Positions 1 to 12,714 of a DNA stretch of 64,000 nucleotides are shown here, piece by piece (positions within the stretch are counted from its first letter, which is position 1; each line of letters starts with the position of its first letter). The stretch lies in contig JANCRA010000005.1 in assembly GCA_024362935.1 (NCBI GenBank), forward strand, positions 25,318,235-25,382,234, read 5' to 3'. The position numbers and the translations under genes were made by a program. The notes below the pieces were generated by a model that was given only the letters and a program-made list of their open reading frames with translations, made no database searches and was not told where the DNA came from. The DNA is from Setophaga petechia (Eukaryota; Chordata; Aves; Passeriformes; Parulidae).

Positions 1-87
1 TTGTCTCGGGTCTGGCAATTCTCTGTGTGTACCTGGTGTCAGATATGTGCGTTGATAGGAGTTTCATTCAGCTGCTTTTTCCCCCAG
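1..87 (+). other. PARD3B: 3' end of an upstream PARD3B intron
   Basis: This is intron sequence leading to the first exon seen in the window. It ends in a pyrimidine tract, GCTGCTTTTTCCCCCAG at about 71-87, which is a good splice acceptor. The donor of this intron lies left of the window. Confidence 0.8.
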
Positions 88-223
88 TGGCTGCACAGGT
101 GGCGGGAACGCTGATCGGATCCAGAGGCTGCGGAAGGAGTACCAGCAGGCCCGGCGGGAGGGCTTGCCCTTCTACGAGGAGGACGAGGGAAGGACGCCGC
201 TGCCGGACTACGACCAGCGCTGG
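88..223 (+). CDS. PARD3B: PARD3B coding exon, third from the end
   Basis: This exon encodes part of the C-terminal region of PAR-3 beta, a scaffold of the PAR polarity system that acts at tight junctions and the cell cortex of epithelia. From about 110 the frame reads ADRIQRLRKEYQQARREG, then an acidic stretch (FYEEDEG), then DYDQRW. The basic, probably helical RIQRLRKEYQQAR block matches what I recall of the corresponding block in PAR-3 and PARD3B. The exon ends at TGG (221-223) before the donor GTAGGT, so the intron falls between codons. The acceptor is most likely AG at 86-87. A second AG at 97-98 would begin the exon at 99 in a different phase, and the previous exon, which decides this, is outside the window. 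GC content is well above that of the introns. Gene identity rests on remembered human sequence, supported by all three exons agreeing in order and frame. Confidence 0.88.
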
Positions 224-3200
224 GTAGGTCCTCAGTGGGATCCTAAGGGCTTTGGCAACACTAACTGTTTGTTAGCAGGAGGTGCTGGTTTGTTTGTATT
301 TTCCAGAAATCCTCTCTTGGTTTAACGTCAATTTAGGGACTTCATGGAAATGGAGAAATCCCTAATGCCAGCCCACCAAAGAGACGACATGCCAAAGAAA
401 TGTTGTCTCTTTGGTTAAGAGAAAATGTTAATAATGAGAACTTGACTAAAATTAACTCGTCCATTCACTATGTTTGATTTGGGTCCAGGTTTCCTCCATT
501 AAGCCCAAGACAGAGATTCACTGCCAGACTTTGTCATGTGTGGTAGCATGAAGGCTTTTCAAATGGATTTATGGTACTCTGGCTGTTCATCCAGTGATTC
601 TCTGGGTTAACAAGAGCATTAGAAGGGCAGCCTGTCACTGTGCTTAGCTGCAAAGTGAGAGGAAGGAAATAGAGGCATGTCTGTCCTACCCTTCCTTCTG
701 CACATGGGACGGTAGCAATCTGGCCATGTTACAGCCTTTGTAACTTTTATAAAGTGAAAAATGTAATAATTTGCTCCCCTGCATCAAATTTCTTAAAATA
801 CTCTATGAACACTCTAGCACTGGATTTGTTCTATACATGTGTATGTGGTGTATTCCCTGTTTTACATCTGGGTCTCACACTACACAGAGACATATTATCT
901 ACCCCACTACTGCTGAGTAACCTATAACCTATAGAAAAACCAGAGATTAAATCAACAGTGTCAGATTTTTGAATCTGTTAAATAAATGCAACAGCCATAG
1001 TCTATGGGTACTCAAGAGCTCTGCCTGAGCAAGTTTTGAACTTGGACACTGTCTCCTTAGAGGTAATTTATAATCAACCAGCATTCAAAAGTGTAGTTTT
1101 GATAAAATGCAATTTATGCTAAATTCAAAATTTTAGTTTAAAAAAAGACAGAATTGTGTGAAAATCTTAAGAATGTATATACTTCTGAAGTTTGAACTAA
1201 CATTGGTTTTAATGTCTCCAAACTGTCGGTGTGAATGCTGAAGTGAAAGCTTCAATGACTGCTATAGTATAAAAAATCCTGTGCAAGAGTAGACTTTATT
1301 GAAACCCCAGAGAGATGCAGAGTTAAAAGGGGTGTTTTTACATAAATTATCATATATATTTGTTCATTAACTCCAAAACTGTTGTTGTATATATTATTCT
1401 TATTCAATTACCAAAAGTGTCATCTTCAGCAAAATAACTCTTTCCTTAAAGCACTTAACTTTAATCCACTGCCTTAAATTTTGTGACCCAAATTTGTGAG
1501 TCAATGTACCTGTCATTCTTCTTCTGAATAGCTTTTGTAAACTAAAATAAGAATATGCATCAAATATGTCTTCCTGTTGAAATTCTGTGTTGTGATAAGT
1601 GTCCTCACAGGCCTCAGACTGGGTCAGTGCTACCTCTTCAGCAGCCTGAAGAGTTCTACCTCTTATCTGAAACTGATAAAACTTTATTAATGTTTAGATG
1701 AGGTTGAGATTTGTGATCCAGTGTAGTTTCACAAGATTCACAAAGGTTTCTTCTAGGTAATCCTCTATAAGCCTTTCCTGTTAGGTATAATGCCCAGAGA
1801 TTACTGATTTCCAAAGCTTTGCTTTTCCCATGAGGCATGTTGTCCTTAATCAAAGCACCTGAAAGGGTGCTTAAAGTACCTTAATCATTAAATGATTCAT
1901 AATAGTGGCACCAGGATTGCTGGTTTTTGTCCTTCCAATGCAGAATATTTGTAAACAGTTTTATTATGAAGAATGGCAGTCTGCTCAAAAATCAGAGTTT
2001 ACCTTGAGGGCTTTAGTACTCTGAAGTTTGTTGCCGCAAGAGTTCTTCTTGTGGAAGTAGTTTATAAACTTCAAAGACTTCTGGTCTCTTCATTGCAACA
2101 ATATCATCCATTGATCCAGCCAGCCGTGCTTTCATAGGCACTGTCTTTTAGTCTGGAAAATACTGCAGCCACAGCTTGCTGTCTTTTGACTCATGGCTGG
2201 AAGTTCTGCTTCTGCCCATAGATTTACCCTTAAAATACCTAATGTTACAATCTACAAAGACAGAAAAGAAGGAACAAAAATAGAATCAAAGATTAAAAAG
2301 AAAATAAAATGTCTCAAAGCATCTTGCTAGAATGCTAACTCAAGGTAGCTTTTAAGCAATGCCATCATTCCCACCTCGGGCAGCTGACCCTCGGCAGTAC
2401 TGTGGTAACACAGATTGAAAAATAGCTGATTTTTTTTCCACCTTTACCTATCAGTGAAGAGACATGCTGATGACTAATTGCATAATTGCAAATACGTAAA
2501 AACTTACACTAATCTTCAGGATGTCAGGTCTTTCTTTAGAGAGACGACAGACAGCTGAGATGGGGGAAAATCTTCTGGTAGAAGTTTTCTTGCTTCCCAC
2601 ATGAGGTTATGGCACCAGGGAAGCTGCAGCTGGAAAAAAGATGCTGGGTCTCCATTTTTAAGACTCAATTAGTCCTTTCCTTACTTTTCTCAGTCAACTG
2701 TTTTACCTAAGCCAACTTTCCTATAAGATGTCTTTCTAATGTACAGCAGCTGCTGTAATCACTTCCCACCATCTCATGAAACATGCAGATAAGTTAGGAA
2801 ATGCAGAGGATAATTTGAGAAGACACTATCCCATCGCAAATCAGCAGCCTCAAAAACGGACCCTGGGTCTTGTCCTCCAAAATAGTATTTGAGAACTCAT
2901 GAAGCAAATTTCTATCTGATAAAGCTGACATTGACAAGTGGCCTTTAGCTGACACTGTAATGGGACAGAATTTCTAATGGAAGGGGTATTTCTAACAATC
3001 CACTTTTTTTAAGTAGGATAAATCAAGTTAAAGTGCAGAGCCACTGAAAAGCTAGCATTGTAAGGGAAAATGATCTCATGACAGGCAATTGGGATCCATA
3101 AATGTTTTAAAAATAAGGTCAAAAATTCATTTTAAATAGGCCTGCTATTCTCTCATCATCCATTCCTCCCCCCTGCATCCATTTTCCAATTCTCTCTGTT

Positions 3201-4424
3201 CTTCTCATCTGTTGCTGGATGAATTTTTTGCTCTCTTGCGCCTTCATTCTGCTTTCTCTTCCCCACAGTCTATTCCTTTTCTTTTTGTAAGAAACTGAAT
3301 AATTCAGTTTAGTGTGTCTCCATAAACAGACAAAATGTCTCTCTGCTATAGAGCCTGACCCTTTAAAATTCTTTTCCAATTCCATTGTGCTTTGGTTTGT
3401 TGTCAAGTTTTTCATCCTTTGGACTTTCTCCGCCCCTCCCCCCCGCATCACCCACCCCCTCTTTTGAGGTTTATAACTAGGATAAATGATAAACCAAATT
3501 CTGTATGGTGGATCACAAGGCTTAAAGTAAACCTCAGCTAGTTAGCCAAAGGACAGGCTGATAGTAAGCATAAATATTGTCTAGGAAAATGAATGCCTTT
3601 TGTTGTCAGTGTAAAATGAGATTACCCTAAAATTTTCTGACAGCTAGGGAATATTGGGATGTATCAGCTCTAAAAAGGGTTTAGGCATGTGCATACATGC
3701 TCATGTCTTAGTGGGACATCAGATATTCAAAGCACTCATGAAGATACCCAATAAAAACCTAATCTGGGTCTCCCAAATGAGGCAGATGTTTGTGTACTAT
3801 TATCATAGCTGCAGTATCAGTCAGACTCTGAAAGAACTGTGTAAGAATAAGCTGCAAGCACTTAGTCTCTCTAGGAGCTGGAAGGGTTTTCCACAGGCAG
3901 TCTTTTTCAGGGCTTTAGAGTCACAGCCTAATAGCAGATCATGAGAAATAGCTAAGGAGCTGTCAAGAGAAAGCCATGCAGTTAGCATCTGCACTTGTAT
4001 TTAAGGGCATTTAAATAATGAGGAATTAATCATCTATTTGAGGATTTACTTGGATTGTCTTACAGACTTTGTACAAATCCAGTTACTTAAAACATCAATT
4101 CTTTCCTTCAGGATGGCAGTAAATCCTTGAAACTTTATCTTTTTAATGTGCATTCAAGGACTACATGTAACAACAGCCACATTGCAAATAGTTCTTCACC
4201 TGTTAGTGACCACAGCGGCTTCACCATAAAATACCTTGGGTTAACTGTTTCTAAAAGCCATTTCCTTATTTGCAGATAGGATTTGCAAGCTTGTAAATAA
4301 CCTAAAGATACAAGAAAACCTGTCTCTGGATCCTGGCTGTGAACATTTCAATTGAAATAAACCTGTAATGTACTGAGTTTTGTCAGTTCCCAGTTGAGAG
4401 TAGGAAAAAAGAATCATTTCTGTG

Positions 4425-4800
4425 TGTGTTAAAGGCCACATACTTTATTGTGTGCCTGGCAGGATTCCAAGCCTAAAAATCAACGAGAACAAAGAAAGGA
4501 GCATTAATAACTGCATTATTTTTCCATAATGTGTCAAAGGGTTCCGCGCTTCCTTCAGGATGAATAAGGAGCTGTTTGTACTTTTCATGATCAATTAATT
4601 CCATGTTCAGGATGTTGCATTTCAAATAGGTTAGGTTCCTAAAACACACAAACGTTTGTGTTGGACTATGGTTAGAAACCAGAATTCCAACTTCTAGAAT
4701 AGTAACATTCCTGTCTTCTAGCGCAATGGGAGAAGCTGACAATTTTATGTGAAACCATATAGCAGAAACTGATGCAAATTCCAGACTTTGAGTCCACAGA
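4425..4800 (-). other. Candidate antisense terminal exon (weak)
   Basis: On the minus strand a long pyrimidine-rich run (about 4803-4850) ends in ACTAATAG, a plausible acceptor with AG at 4802-4801. An open frame then runs without a stop to TAG at 4475-4473, about 108 codons. A canonical AATAAA follows at 4449-4444. This order (acceptor, open frame, stop, poly(A) signal) resembles a last exon of an antisense or nested gene. The encoded peptide, including HEKYKQLLIHPEGSAEPF, matches no family I recognise. Chance is a strong alternative: ORFs of this length are expected by the dozen in 64 kb. Confidence 0.2.
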
Positions 4801-6530
4801 CTATTAGTAGAAAACATTAAATAAAAAGAAAAGAAGAAAAATACAATAACTTATTTGAAGTATATCTGCTTTGAAAAATACAGATTGGAAGTATTTGTTG
4901 TTAGAATACTAATTAAGAGAGTACTCAAAACATTTTATTAGAATATATGATTAACTTACTGATCAAGAACTTTTTATGGTTCCAAATTATCTCTGCTTAA
5001 TGAAGCCTTCAGATTGGGATGTATTACACAGAGCTGTTCTAACTCAGCAGAGTGATTTTGAAATTTACAGACCAGTTTTTGGGGGGAAATTATTTGGGAG
5101 AAATCCCCACCAAACCTCATGTGAAAAATAAACTATTCTAAATGGCACATGCAAGGAGAGCCAAATTCAATTCCATTAATACTAGTAATAAAGAGTGACT
5201 TCCATAACTTGTTTGGAATCATTCCTACTTATACAAAGGTTAGATTTGGCACAGATTATCTGAACCAGAGGGGAGTCTGAAATGCTCATGTCTTCAGGCA
5301 TACACTTTCTACATGCTCTCATTTACCAGGGGAAACAGTTCTGGTACCATATGTCATCCTATCAAAGCTCATTGGTGCTGTTTATACCCCGTGAATTATG
5401 TGAATTACAGAAATTCATCATGCCATCTATTCCACAAGGTGCTTCTGCATACAGCTGGGTTTTGTTGTTTTTCAGTGCAGGGGGGTGATTCTGAGGAAGA
5501 GAAACACTAAGCATTTCTCTTATTTCATATAAGTTGCTGAAAGAAATCAGAGAAAAACATGCGGTGCTGCCAGGCTGTGGCTGTCTTTGTGGGCTCACAG
5601 TACTGAGAGATTCCAAATGTGCCAGCAATCATGTCCCTTGCAGTTAGGACAGGTTCTTCTGATATTGCCCAAATGGAGCATTGGAGTGGGACATTGCAGA
5701 GATCATGACGGCTGCCACAGATCAACTTGATACGATATGAAGGGCCCTAGAGGTTTTGCACTGTATACATTTTGCCTAATTTGCCGGTATGTTAAGGGAA
5801 GCAAGAAACAAATCTCTAACTGATAATTATATTGATGAAGGGAGTCTGTGAGCAGGTAATCCGTGCAGTTTAGTATGTTGAACAGTTACTGTGTTTGAAC
5901 ATATAGTTCTGCAGCTTTTATCTGTTGGCTTTTTATTATGTGGGGCAGGAAAAGTAGGCACAAATAGCCTTTTTGGAGCTGGCTGTAATGTGGCTTGACT
6001 GCAGTTCTCAGTAGTAGCTGGGTCTTTGCAGTTTGCTTTGATTTTGGCAAGCTCCTGCCAGTATAGGCTTCAGCAAATTTCTGTCTCCTTGTTTGTCACT
6101 CTGTAGACAGGGGGCTGTGTGGCCACTTTCCCTGAGCATATGTGCACACTCTGCCAAATCTCAGGCCAGCATCACATGGGAAAGCTGCAAGAGAACTGAG
6201 ATTTTAACACCGACTCTTCTCACATGGGGCTGCCAAAGCCAGTACTTTGCACCCTGAGCTTACCCTCCCTTACTTAGCCTCAGTGATCCTGCTCTGTGAC
6301 AGCGTGGTCCCGGCCCCCAGCAGCTCAGTGCCCCATACACCAATAGAATCAAATACAGCTGCTCCTGGGTCAGGCTGCAGGGGAGGGGGGAAAGTTGGCT
6401 TCCTTTTAAACTGACCTCCTCTTCCTCAGGCCATTAGTAAGAGGCCTGCTTCAACTTCTGGAAGGGGGCCCCAGTTACAACACTCATTTTTTAATCACAA
6501 GACAAATCTGTAATGCCACTGAAATTCATG

Positions 6531-6600
6531 TCTGATGCTAAGCATGCACTTAGCTATTTATTGGATCAGGCCTGAAATCAGGCCTCAAACCTGATCCCCT
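6531..6600. repeat. Relic of an old palindromic interspersed repeat
   Basis: GCTAAGCATGCACTTAGC is followed by GGATCAGG at 6563-6570 and its reverse complement CCTGATCC at 6590-6597. The AAGCATGCACTT...GATCAGGCC arrangement is a phrase I associate with short, abundant, partly palindromic sauropsid repeats, probably non-autonomous DNA elements. The family name cannot be fixed without a repeat library. Confidence 0.45.
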
Positions 6601-7841
6601 TCAGGCACAAGCTTTGGCCTTTACTACCAGGTATCCGGTACATTTGTCAAATAGATGCTGTCATGGTTGACTTCTTTTTCAATTCTTACTACTTAATTTT
6701 CCTGGGTCATGTTCATGTTCAGTGTTGCAGATTAAAAAGAAATCTCCTCCCTAAAATATAGCTATGATCCAAAGAGTTGCCTGGCTACTGTTGTCCCAGA
6801 CAGCACCCCCTTTCCTGAAGATGCTGGTCACAGCCCAGCTCAGCCTGCTAGGGATAATATCCCACTAAACCAGAGAGTGGTTTGGAGAAAGGACTGCAAA
6901 ATTTGTTCATTTAACATCAGGGAAAGCAGAATGACCTCAGTGAGGCAAACAGCAATGATTGCCCAGTGTGTGCAGAACTTGGGGGTCAAGGGTTGATCTT
7001 GAAAGAAGTTGGGTCAAGTAATACAACTATGTCATTGAGGCTGTTAGAGAACCCAGATCTTTTATTTGTTATAGTTAAATATGTGACAGAAGCCAACTGA
7101 AATAATGGACTTTTCATTACTTTGATTTCTGGATTGAGTTCCTCTGTTGTATTACTGTGCAGCACTTCTTATTCCTGCTGTGCAAGATCTGAGGTGGAGG
7201 CTTTTGGTCTTCTTGAGTTTTGCTGAAGCTCCTCGCTGCAAAATGCATTAGCAGAGCTGCTAGGTGCAGCTTCAGCAGTCAGGGTGTCAGTGCTCTGGCT
7301 ACATTGTTGTCTTGCAGTTAGAAAAACACTAAAAAGTTCAAGAGTTTTTCACAGCCAAGGTGTGAAAGTAATTAGAATGTATCACTGGTGTTGGGCATTT
7401 GCAATTATCTGTGAATATATAAAGGCCCTATTTTTCTCAACAAACAGGCGACATTGCTATAATTATTTAAAATGAAAGAGAAAGTCAGTGACTCAGACAT
7501 GGAGAGATTGGGTGGATAACTTTATTAGCTCCCAGTCTAAGGTCTGTAGTGCAGATGCTAATCTAATATCAAGACTACATTAAAATAAAGTACAAAATAT
7601 GGAAAAAAAGAAACTGCATTTACCCCGTAAGGCTGGTGCTGAACATAACTTTGACTGTTCTGCTCATGGCCAGCTCTCTTCAATGTTCAGCTCTAAGTCT
7701 GGCTCTTAAAAAACACTGGAAAAGGGAGCGCTAGAATCTTCCTTCTTGCTCCATACAGAATCTGACTGGAACATATTCCTCCTATGAGATATGCTGAGTT
7801 TTGAGAAGTTCTGCAAAAGTAGTAATCAATTCAATCTTTGT

Positions 7842-7925
7842 TTGCATTTGGTTTTTTAAGACTTCTTTTTAAAAACTTCTTCAGTGTTTTTGCTTGGTTT
7901 TTTAAAACTTCTTTAGTGTTCTTGC
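7842..7925. repeat. Imperfect local tandem duplication
   Basis: Two adjacent copies of a T-rich unit share GGTTTTTTAA, ACTTCTT, CAGTG or TAGTG, and TTCTTGC or TTTTTGC. The first copy (about 7842-7892) is longer because of an internal repeat of ACTTCTTTTTAAAA. It has no coding content. Confidence 0.5.
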
Positions 7926-8052
7926 GTGGTTCAGTAAATTGAATTCACAAGCAGAAATTTCCCAATGCAGAATGGCACCATGCAGCCTAATCTGAAGGGC
8001 TGATTTTGATTTGATTTTCTTGGTGTGTTTTTGAGACACTAACCAAGGAGTT

Positions 8053-8082
8053 TTTTATGTTAAACAAGTGGTTTTTATGCTA
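8053..8082. repeat. Short direct repeat TTTTTATGTTAAAC / TTTTTATGCTAAAC
   Basis: Two 14-bp copies with one mismatch are separated by about six bases. It is probably a local slippage or duplication product. Confidence 0.5.
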
Positions 8083-10393
8083 AACTCTAAGAAAGCAAGC
8101 ACAGCACATACTCCTGCCTGTGTTTTTGCTGCTTTTTCCTCATCAGATGGCCTGACTGTTGTGTTAAATGTCATGTTGCCCAATATTAAGTAGTGTCATT
8201 CCAGCTGAACATGTGTCGTAATCCTGTATGATAGGAGTTATTGAGTCTGCTTTAATCCAGGTGATAGTGGAATGTCGGCCTTGCAAGTAGAAATAAGAGT
8301 TCTGACCCTGCTGCCTCCAAGAGTGCCCTGCTGCTCAGGACAGATGATATGTGAATAACCCAGAGTTGCATAGATTTCATAAAGTACTATATCAAATTTA
8401 GCATGTAAGTTGTGAATGCATACAACTGAGCAGCAGGTATCTCCTCTACAATGCAGTCTGGTCACCAATTTTAAGATCTTTCTAGATTTGTCTATTCATC
8501 CATTCTCTTGCTAGGCTGGAATAATGATTGTCAACATTATGATTGCAAACAATGCCCTTCTGGTGTTAGGAATGCCAGTGCTGCATGTGGCAACAAACAA
8601 TGGCAGAATCTCTGAGCGAACCTGGACCCTAGAGAAGCCTGGATCAGGTTATGCTTCCCACCATCAGCTCTTCCAAGAAAAGTCAGAGTAGCAGATACCT
8701 AGAGTGAAAGTTTGAAGTTACTGTGTGACTCAAAATGAAGGGAGTCATTTGGTTTCAAGAGTTGCTGGTAATGCAGTAGGCCTGGTTATGTTAAATTATA
8801 TTCTATAGGTCATAATTTGATGATAACTTCTTCAAGATAAGATAAAAATTTATCATTTGAAGTACTTGCCTATGCCTTCCATCTCTGGTCTGCCAACATC
8901 AAAACAAAGTCATTCTGACAATCTAAATTCACTCTTTCCTGTGCAGTGGTTTTAGGGGAATTTAGCAAAATGCTATCTAGTAATACATAGATCATCAATA
9001 CCAGTGGATCAGTATGAACATTTACATTTGTGTTTGAAGCTAATTTTTAATGTATTTCTCTTAATTTGCTAGGAAGATACTTGTCAAGTTAGCAATTAAA
9101 CTGTAATTTGGTCACTGAGGTGTTTACACGGATTAATAGATCTCTCTCTTAAGCGTATGCTGGGTTTGAAATAACAGCTATACTGCGTGGTAGCATGACC
9201 CCACTTGAGTTTCACACACACATGCACAAAATCAAATTCCATCACATTTTAATGCAAATTTTACCTTTGCAAATGATGGCCTGAAAAGAATGAGTTTCCA
9301 TGGTAACCTTAGGGAACACATAACCTGTTTATCATAACTTCTTCATGAAGCAAGACAGGGGGTGGGGAACATGCTTGGATGTCAGCTATATTTTTCTGCA
9401 GACAGCATTCTGCTCTAGCACATGTAGAGAATTTACCAAAATACTTGCGTACTGTCCTGAATGAACTTTTTTCTGTTCTTAGAAACAAAAGCAGTTGTAT
9501 GGAGTAACACAGGAGGTAACTGCAATAGGCAATATTCAACTCCATTAACTGACCTTTCAGCTCCTGTCTATTGTTTGACAACTAGGTCAACGTTTTGAAA
9601 GACCAATCAGAAATTAATAGTTAACAGATCTCTTCCATCACTTTATCTTTTCTTGCTTTCCCTCCATGCTTTAAACTTAGCCCTCAGGTATCCCTGCTGC
9701 CTTTCAAAGCCACTTTTTTTTATTTTTTCTTGTTCTTTCACTTCACTGCTGGAAGTACTTCTTTGAAAAATGCCTTGAAATATCTCTGAACTCCTACATT
9801 TTGGAGCTACCATGGAAAAAAAAATATTGATTATACTTCACGTTTGGTGCTGACTTTCAGAGTCGAGGTGGTGGCTCCTGGAGCTGCCATTAGTGAGAGT
9901 GAGTTTGATGGCTGTGAGCATCTGTAAAGTTGTAATTTTCCTGCAGATGCACAGTAACTCCTGGCTAAAGGAAAGTATGTCTGCCACATTTTTTTAAGGT
10001 CATTAGGAGTAAGGAACAGATGTTGAGGTTTTTCAGAATGCTGCTTTGAAGTACCACTTTGGAGTCAACTGACAAGACTGACCCTATAGGCAGTGATTTT
10101 TGGGATTGGAACACAGAGGAACCATTGCCCACAGTTACCCATCTGGTATCCATCTGGTACCAGCAAACAACAGACAGTACCAAATCACAGAAAAACTGTA
10201 CCAACTGCTAAATTGGTATCAGCAAGCAAAGAAGGTCACCACCCAACAGCAGTTGCAAGCAGGAGAAACAATGTCTGTAACATTTACAGACTGGTATCTG
10301 AAGATCCGGAGGAACCTGATGCCATAGCATATGGAAAGCAATTCCTGTCTCTAAGCCTGCTTATGCTGATGTTGTTTGCTCAGTATTAATCCA

Positions 10394-10490
10394 GGTTGGG
10401 GAGGGGTTTTGGGTTTGTTGGTTTTTGGTTGTTGTTTTTGGGGGGTTTTTCTGTGGGTTTCTTTTTTTTCTTTTTTTTTTTTTTTTGGTT
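10394..10490. repeat. G/T-rich low-complexity tract
   Basis: About 97 bases are almost entirely G and T on the + strand, ending in T-runs broken by single C's. Several G-runs (GGGG, GGGGGG, GGG) are present. A short ORF across it is a composition artefact. Confidence 0.8.
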
Positions 10491-12667
10491 AACCATATTG
10501 AATTTGCTTTGTGGAGAGCTTTTGTCATGATGCCATTGAGAGAGCGCCTCTCTTTATTGGCATCTGTGTTTAACAGGATTAAGGTGGATTTAATACCCTG
10601 TGCTACAGACTAACCATTCAAATTCTAGGAGTGCTGTTCCATAGTGGTGTCAAATCACAATGGAAGGAGTTGAAGTTAACTTTTAACTCCGTGACGATTT
10701 ACTCTGCAGCTTTTCTTTGATGTGAAGTGTTCTTGGGGAGAGCTGTGGCAGGGGGTTGTTTTCTAATTTTACTGCCATCTTCCTCTTCTTCCCTCTGGTC
10801 ATTTTCCCCCTTCTTCCTCCTTTTCTTTTCTTGAAGCAGTGTGATGGTTTGTACAGTAGGTAAGTGCATAGAATGCAATAATACAACAGTGAGAGATTTA
10901 GTGCCTCTAGGTGCTACCCCTTCTACTCTTGAGGACCTCCAGCAAGGCATGATTTTACAGACAATGAAAGGCTTGCTCTCCCCTGTGAAGCTGCCTGCCT
11001 GCAGGAAGCTTTTCACTGTCTATTTCCACTACTTGCTCTGCAATTTAGTTCCATGCCCTGCTATTTCCCCCTCCCCTCCCTCTTTTCTTCTCTGACATAC
11101 ACATGCATATACCCCCTGCATACACATTCAGCACCAACACCAGATGTAGGTAGACACAGCAAAATAGTGTTATCTCCATGTGTGTGTGTTAAAACACTCA
11201 AAAATACACCGAGCATTTTCATTTTGCCATCCTCATCTTAAATGGAAATATTGATCTGTCCTCTGTTTGCTTTCCAGGTACTGACACTGTCATTTCATTT
11301 TCCCTAAAAAGAGCCCAAGCTCATAGCTGAGCTGCAAAGCATGGCCATTACACTCTGGCATTGGTGCCAAGAACTCTGCTGACTTAGCTAGAGAAAGATG
11401 CTGAAAGCCTGACTTTGAGAGAAAATTCAATTCAATTCACTTCATACAATGTCTCTCATGAAGTATTTCAAAATGCCTTATATCAGGAGATAACGTAATG
11501 AGAAAATGCTTTAGAGAACTGGATATTCAGATAGCAAGACAAAATGATACACAACAATGAACTGGAGTAAAAGAAAAGACGACTGTCGTTTAAAACCAGT
11601 AATCATCTGGATAAGTAGTCTTGTAAACTAATTACAGTGAGAAGAGAAGCAAAGAATGCAAGACTGGGAGGAACAAGCAGCAGCTTAGTTTCAAACAGGG
11701 TAAAGCAGGGGACTGGTTTCACGGAGGGAAAGGAATTACACACAGTATTGTAGAGCAACTAAAGGAGATCTGCTTTAGAAATGTATCCACACCTATGGAT
11801 TAGTACGCTGTATATTGCATCACAAGTGTATCTCCGTGACAGGTTAAGTTACTCCCTTTAGTGGCTGGGAAGAGATTAATTGCTTAGACCTGGTTCAGGG
11901 GAAGAGCAATTGAAATGCCTCCTTCTAGTAGGAAAGAATCAGTGCTGATGGGTGCTGTGGGTTTTTTGTGTTGCTGCTTTTAAGTTTCTCTCTCAACTCG
12001 AGGGAAACTTGTTTGCCTCTAATTTGAGAATAGGTTTGCAAGTGAGGGTGTCGCAAATCTGGTGCTCATTAAAGACAATTAAGAGATAGAATTAACCAAA
12101 ACATATTATACAACTAATGGAAAAGGAAGCCACCCACAGAGACGGACACAGGCCAGGAAATTATCTCATTTTGCTTGGTCAAAGGAAACTGTAGTTCTCC
12201 AGCACCAGGGATTGGGGGATCGCGGAGCGAGGGTTCAGAAAGCAGAATATTTTCTTTGTAGGACTGTGTAAAAACACTTTGCAGTTCTGGCTTCACCTCC
12301 ATCTTTGCTGTTTTCTCTCTCTTTAGTGTTGCAAGATACAGCAAATGCTGAGAACTTGTTTTCTACAAAACTAAGGCAATTGCCATGTTTTTAAACTGTT
12401 ATGGGAACAGCCTGTTTCCCTTTTAAAGTTCCCATCTGTGTTTGTATTTCCCTCAGTCTATTGCCTTTATAGAGAATTTTCTGCTCCCTCTAAATCTAAA
12501 CCATTAGTTTCACCTCCTTGAACAAGAGGTAGGGCATTACTGAGGAGGAAAAGTAAATCCTGAGATAATCAGCCCTGCCTAATTTCACCATGGAACACTG
12601 CTGTTTTTAGTGTTCCTGGTGTTCATTGCATAGGGAGAAGGGACAAGTGACTCTGAGTATGTCCATT

Positions 12668-12714
12668 TGTGTGTGAGCGTGTGTATGTATATGTATGTAT
12701 CTGTAGAGAGAGAC
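12668..12714. repeat. TG / TATG microsatellite
   Basis: A degenerate GTGTGTG run passes into ATGTATATGTATGTAT and then GAGAGAGA. It is a compound dinucleotide and tetranucleotide repeat, likely polymorphic. Confidence 0.7.
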
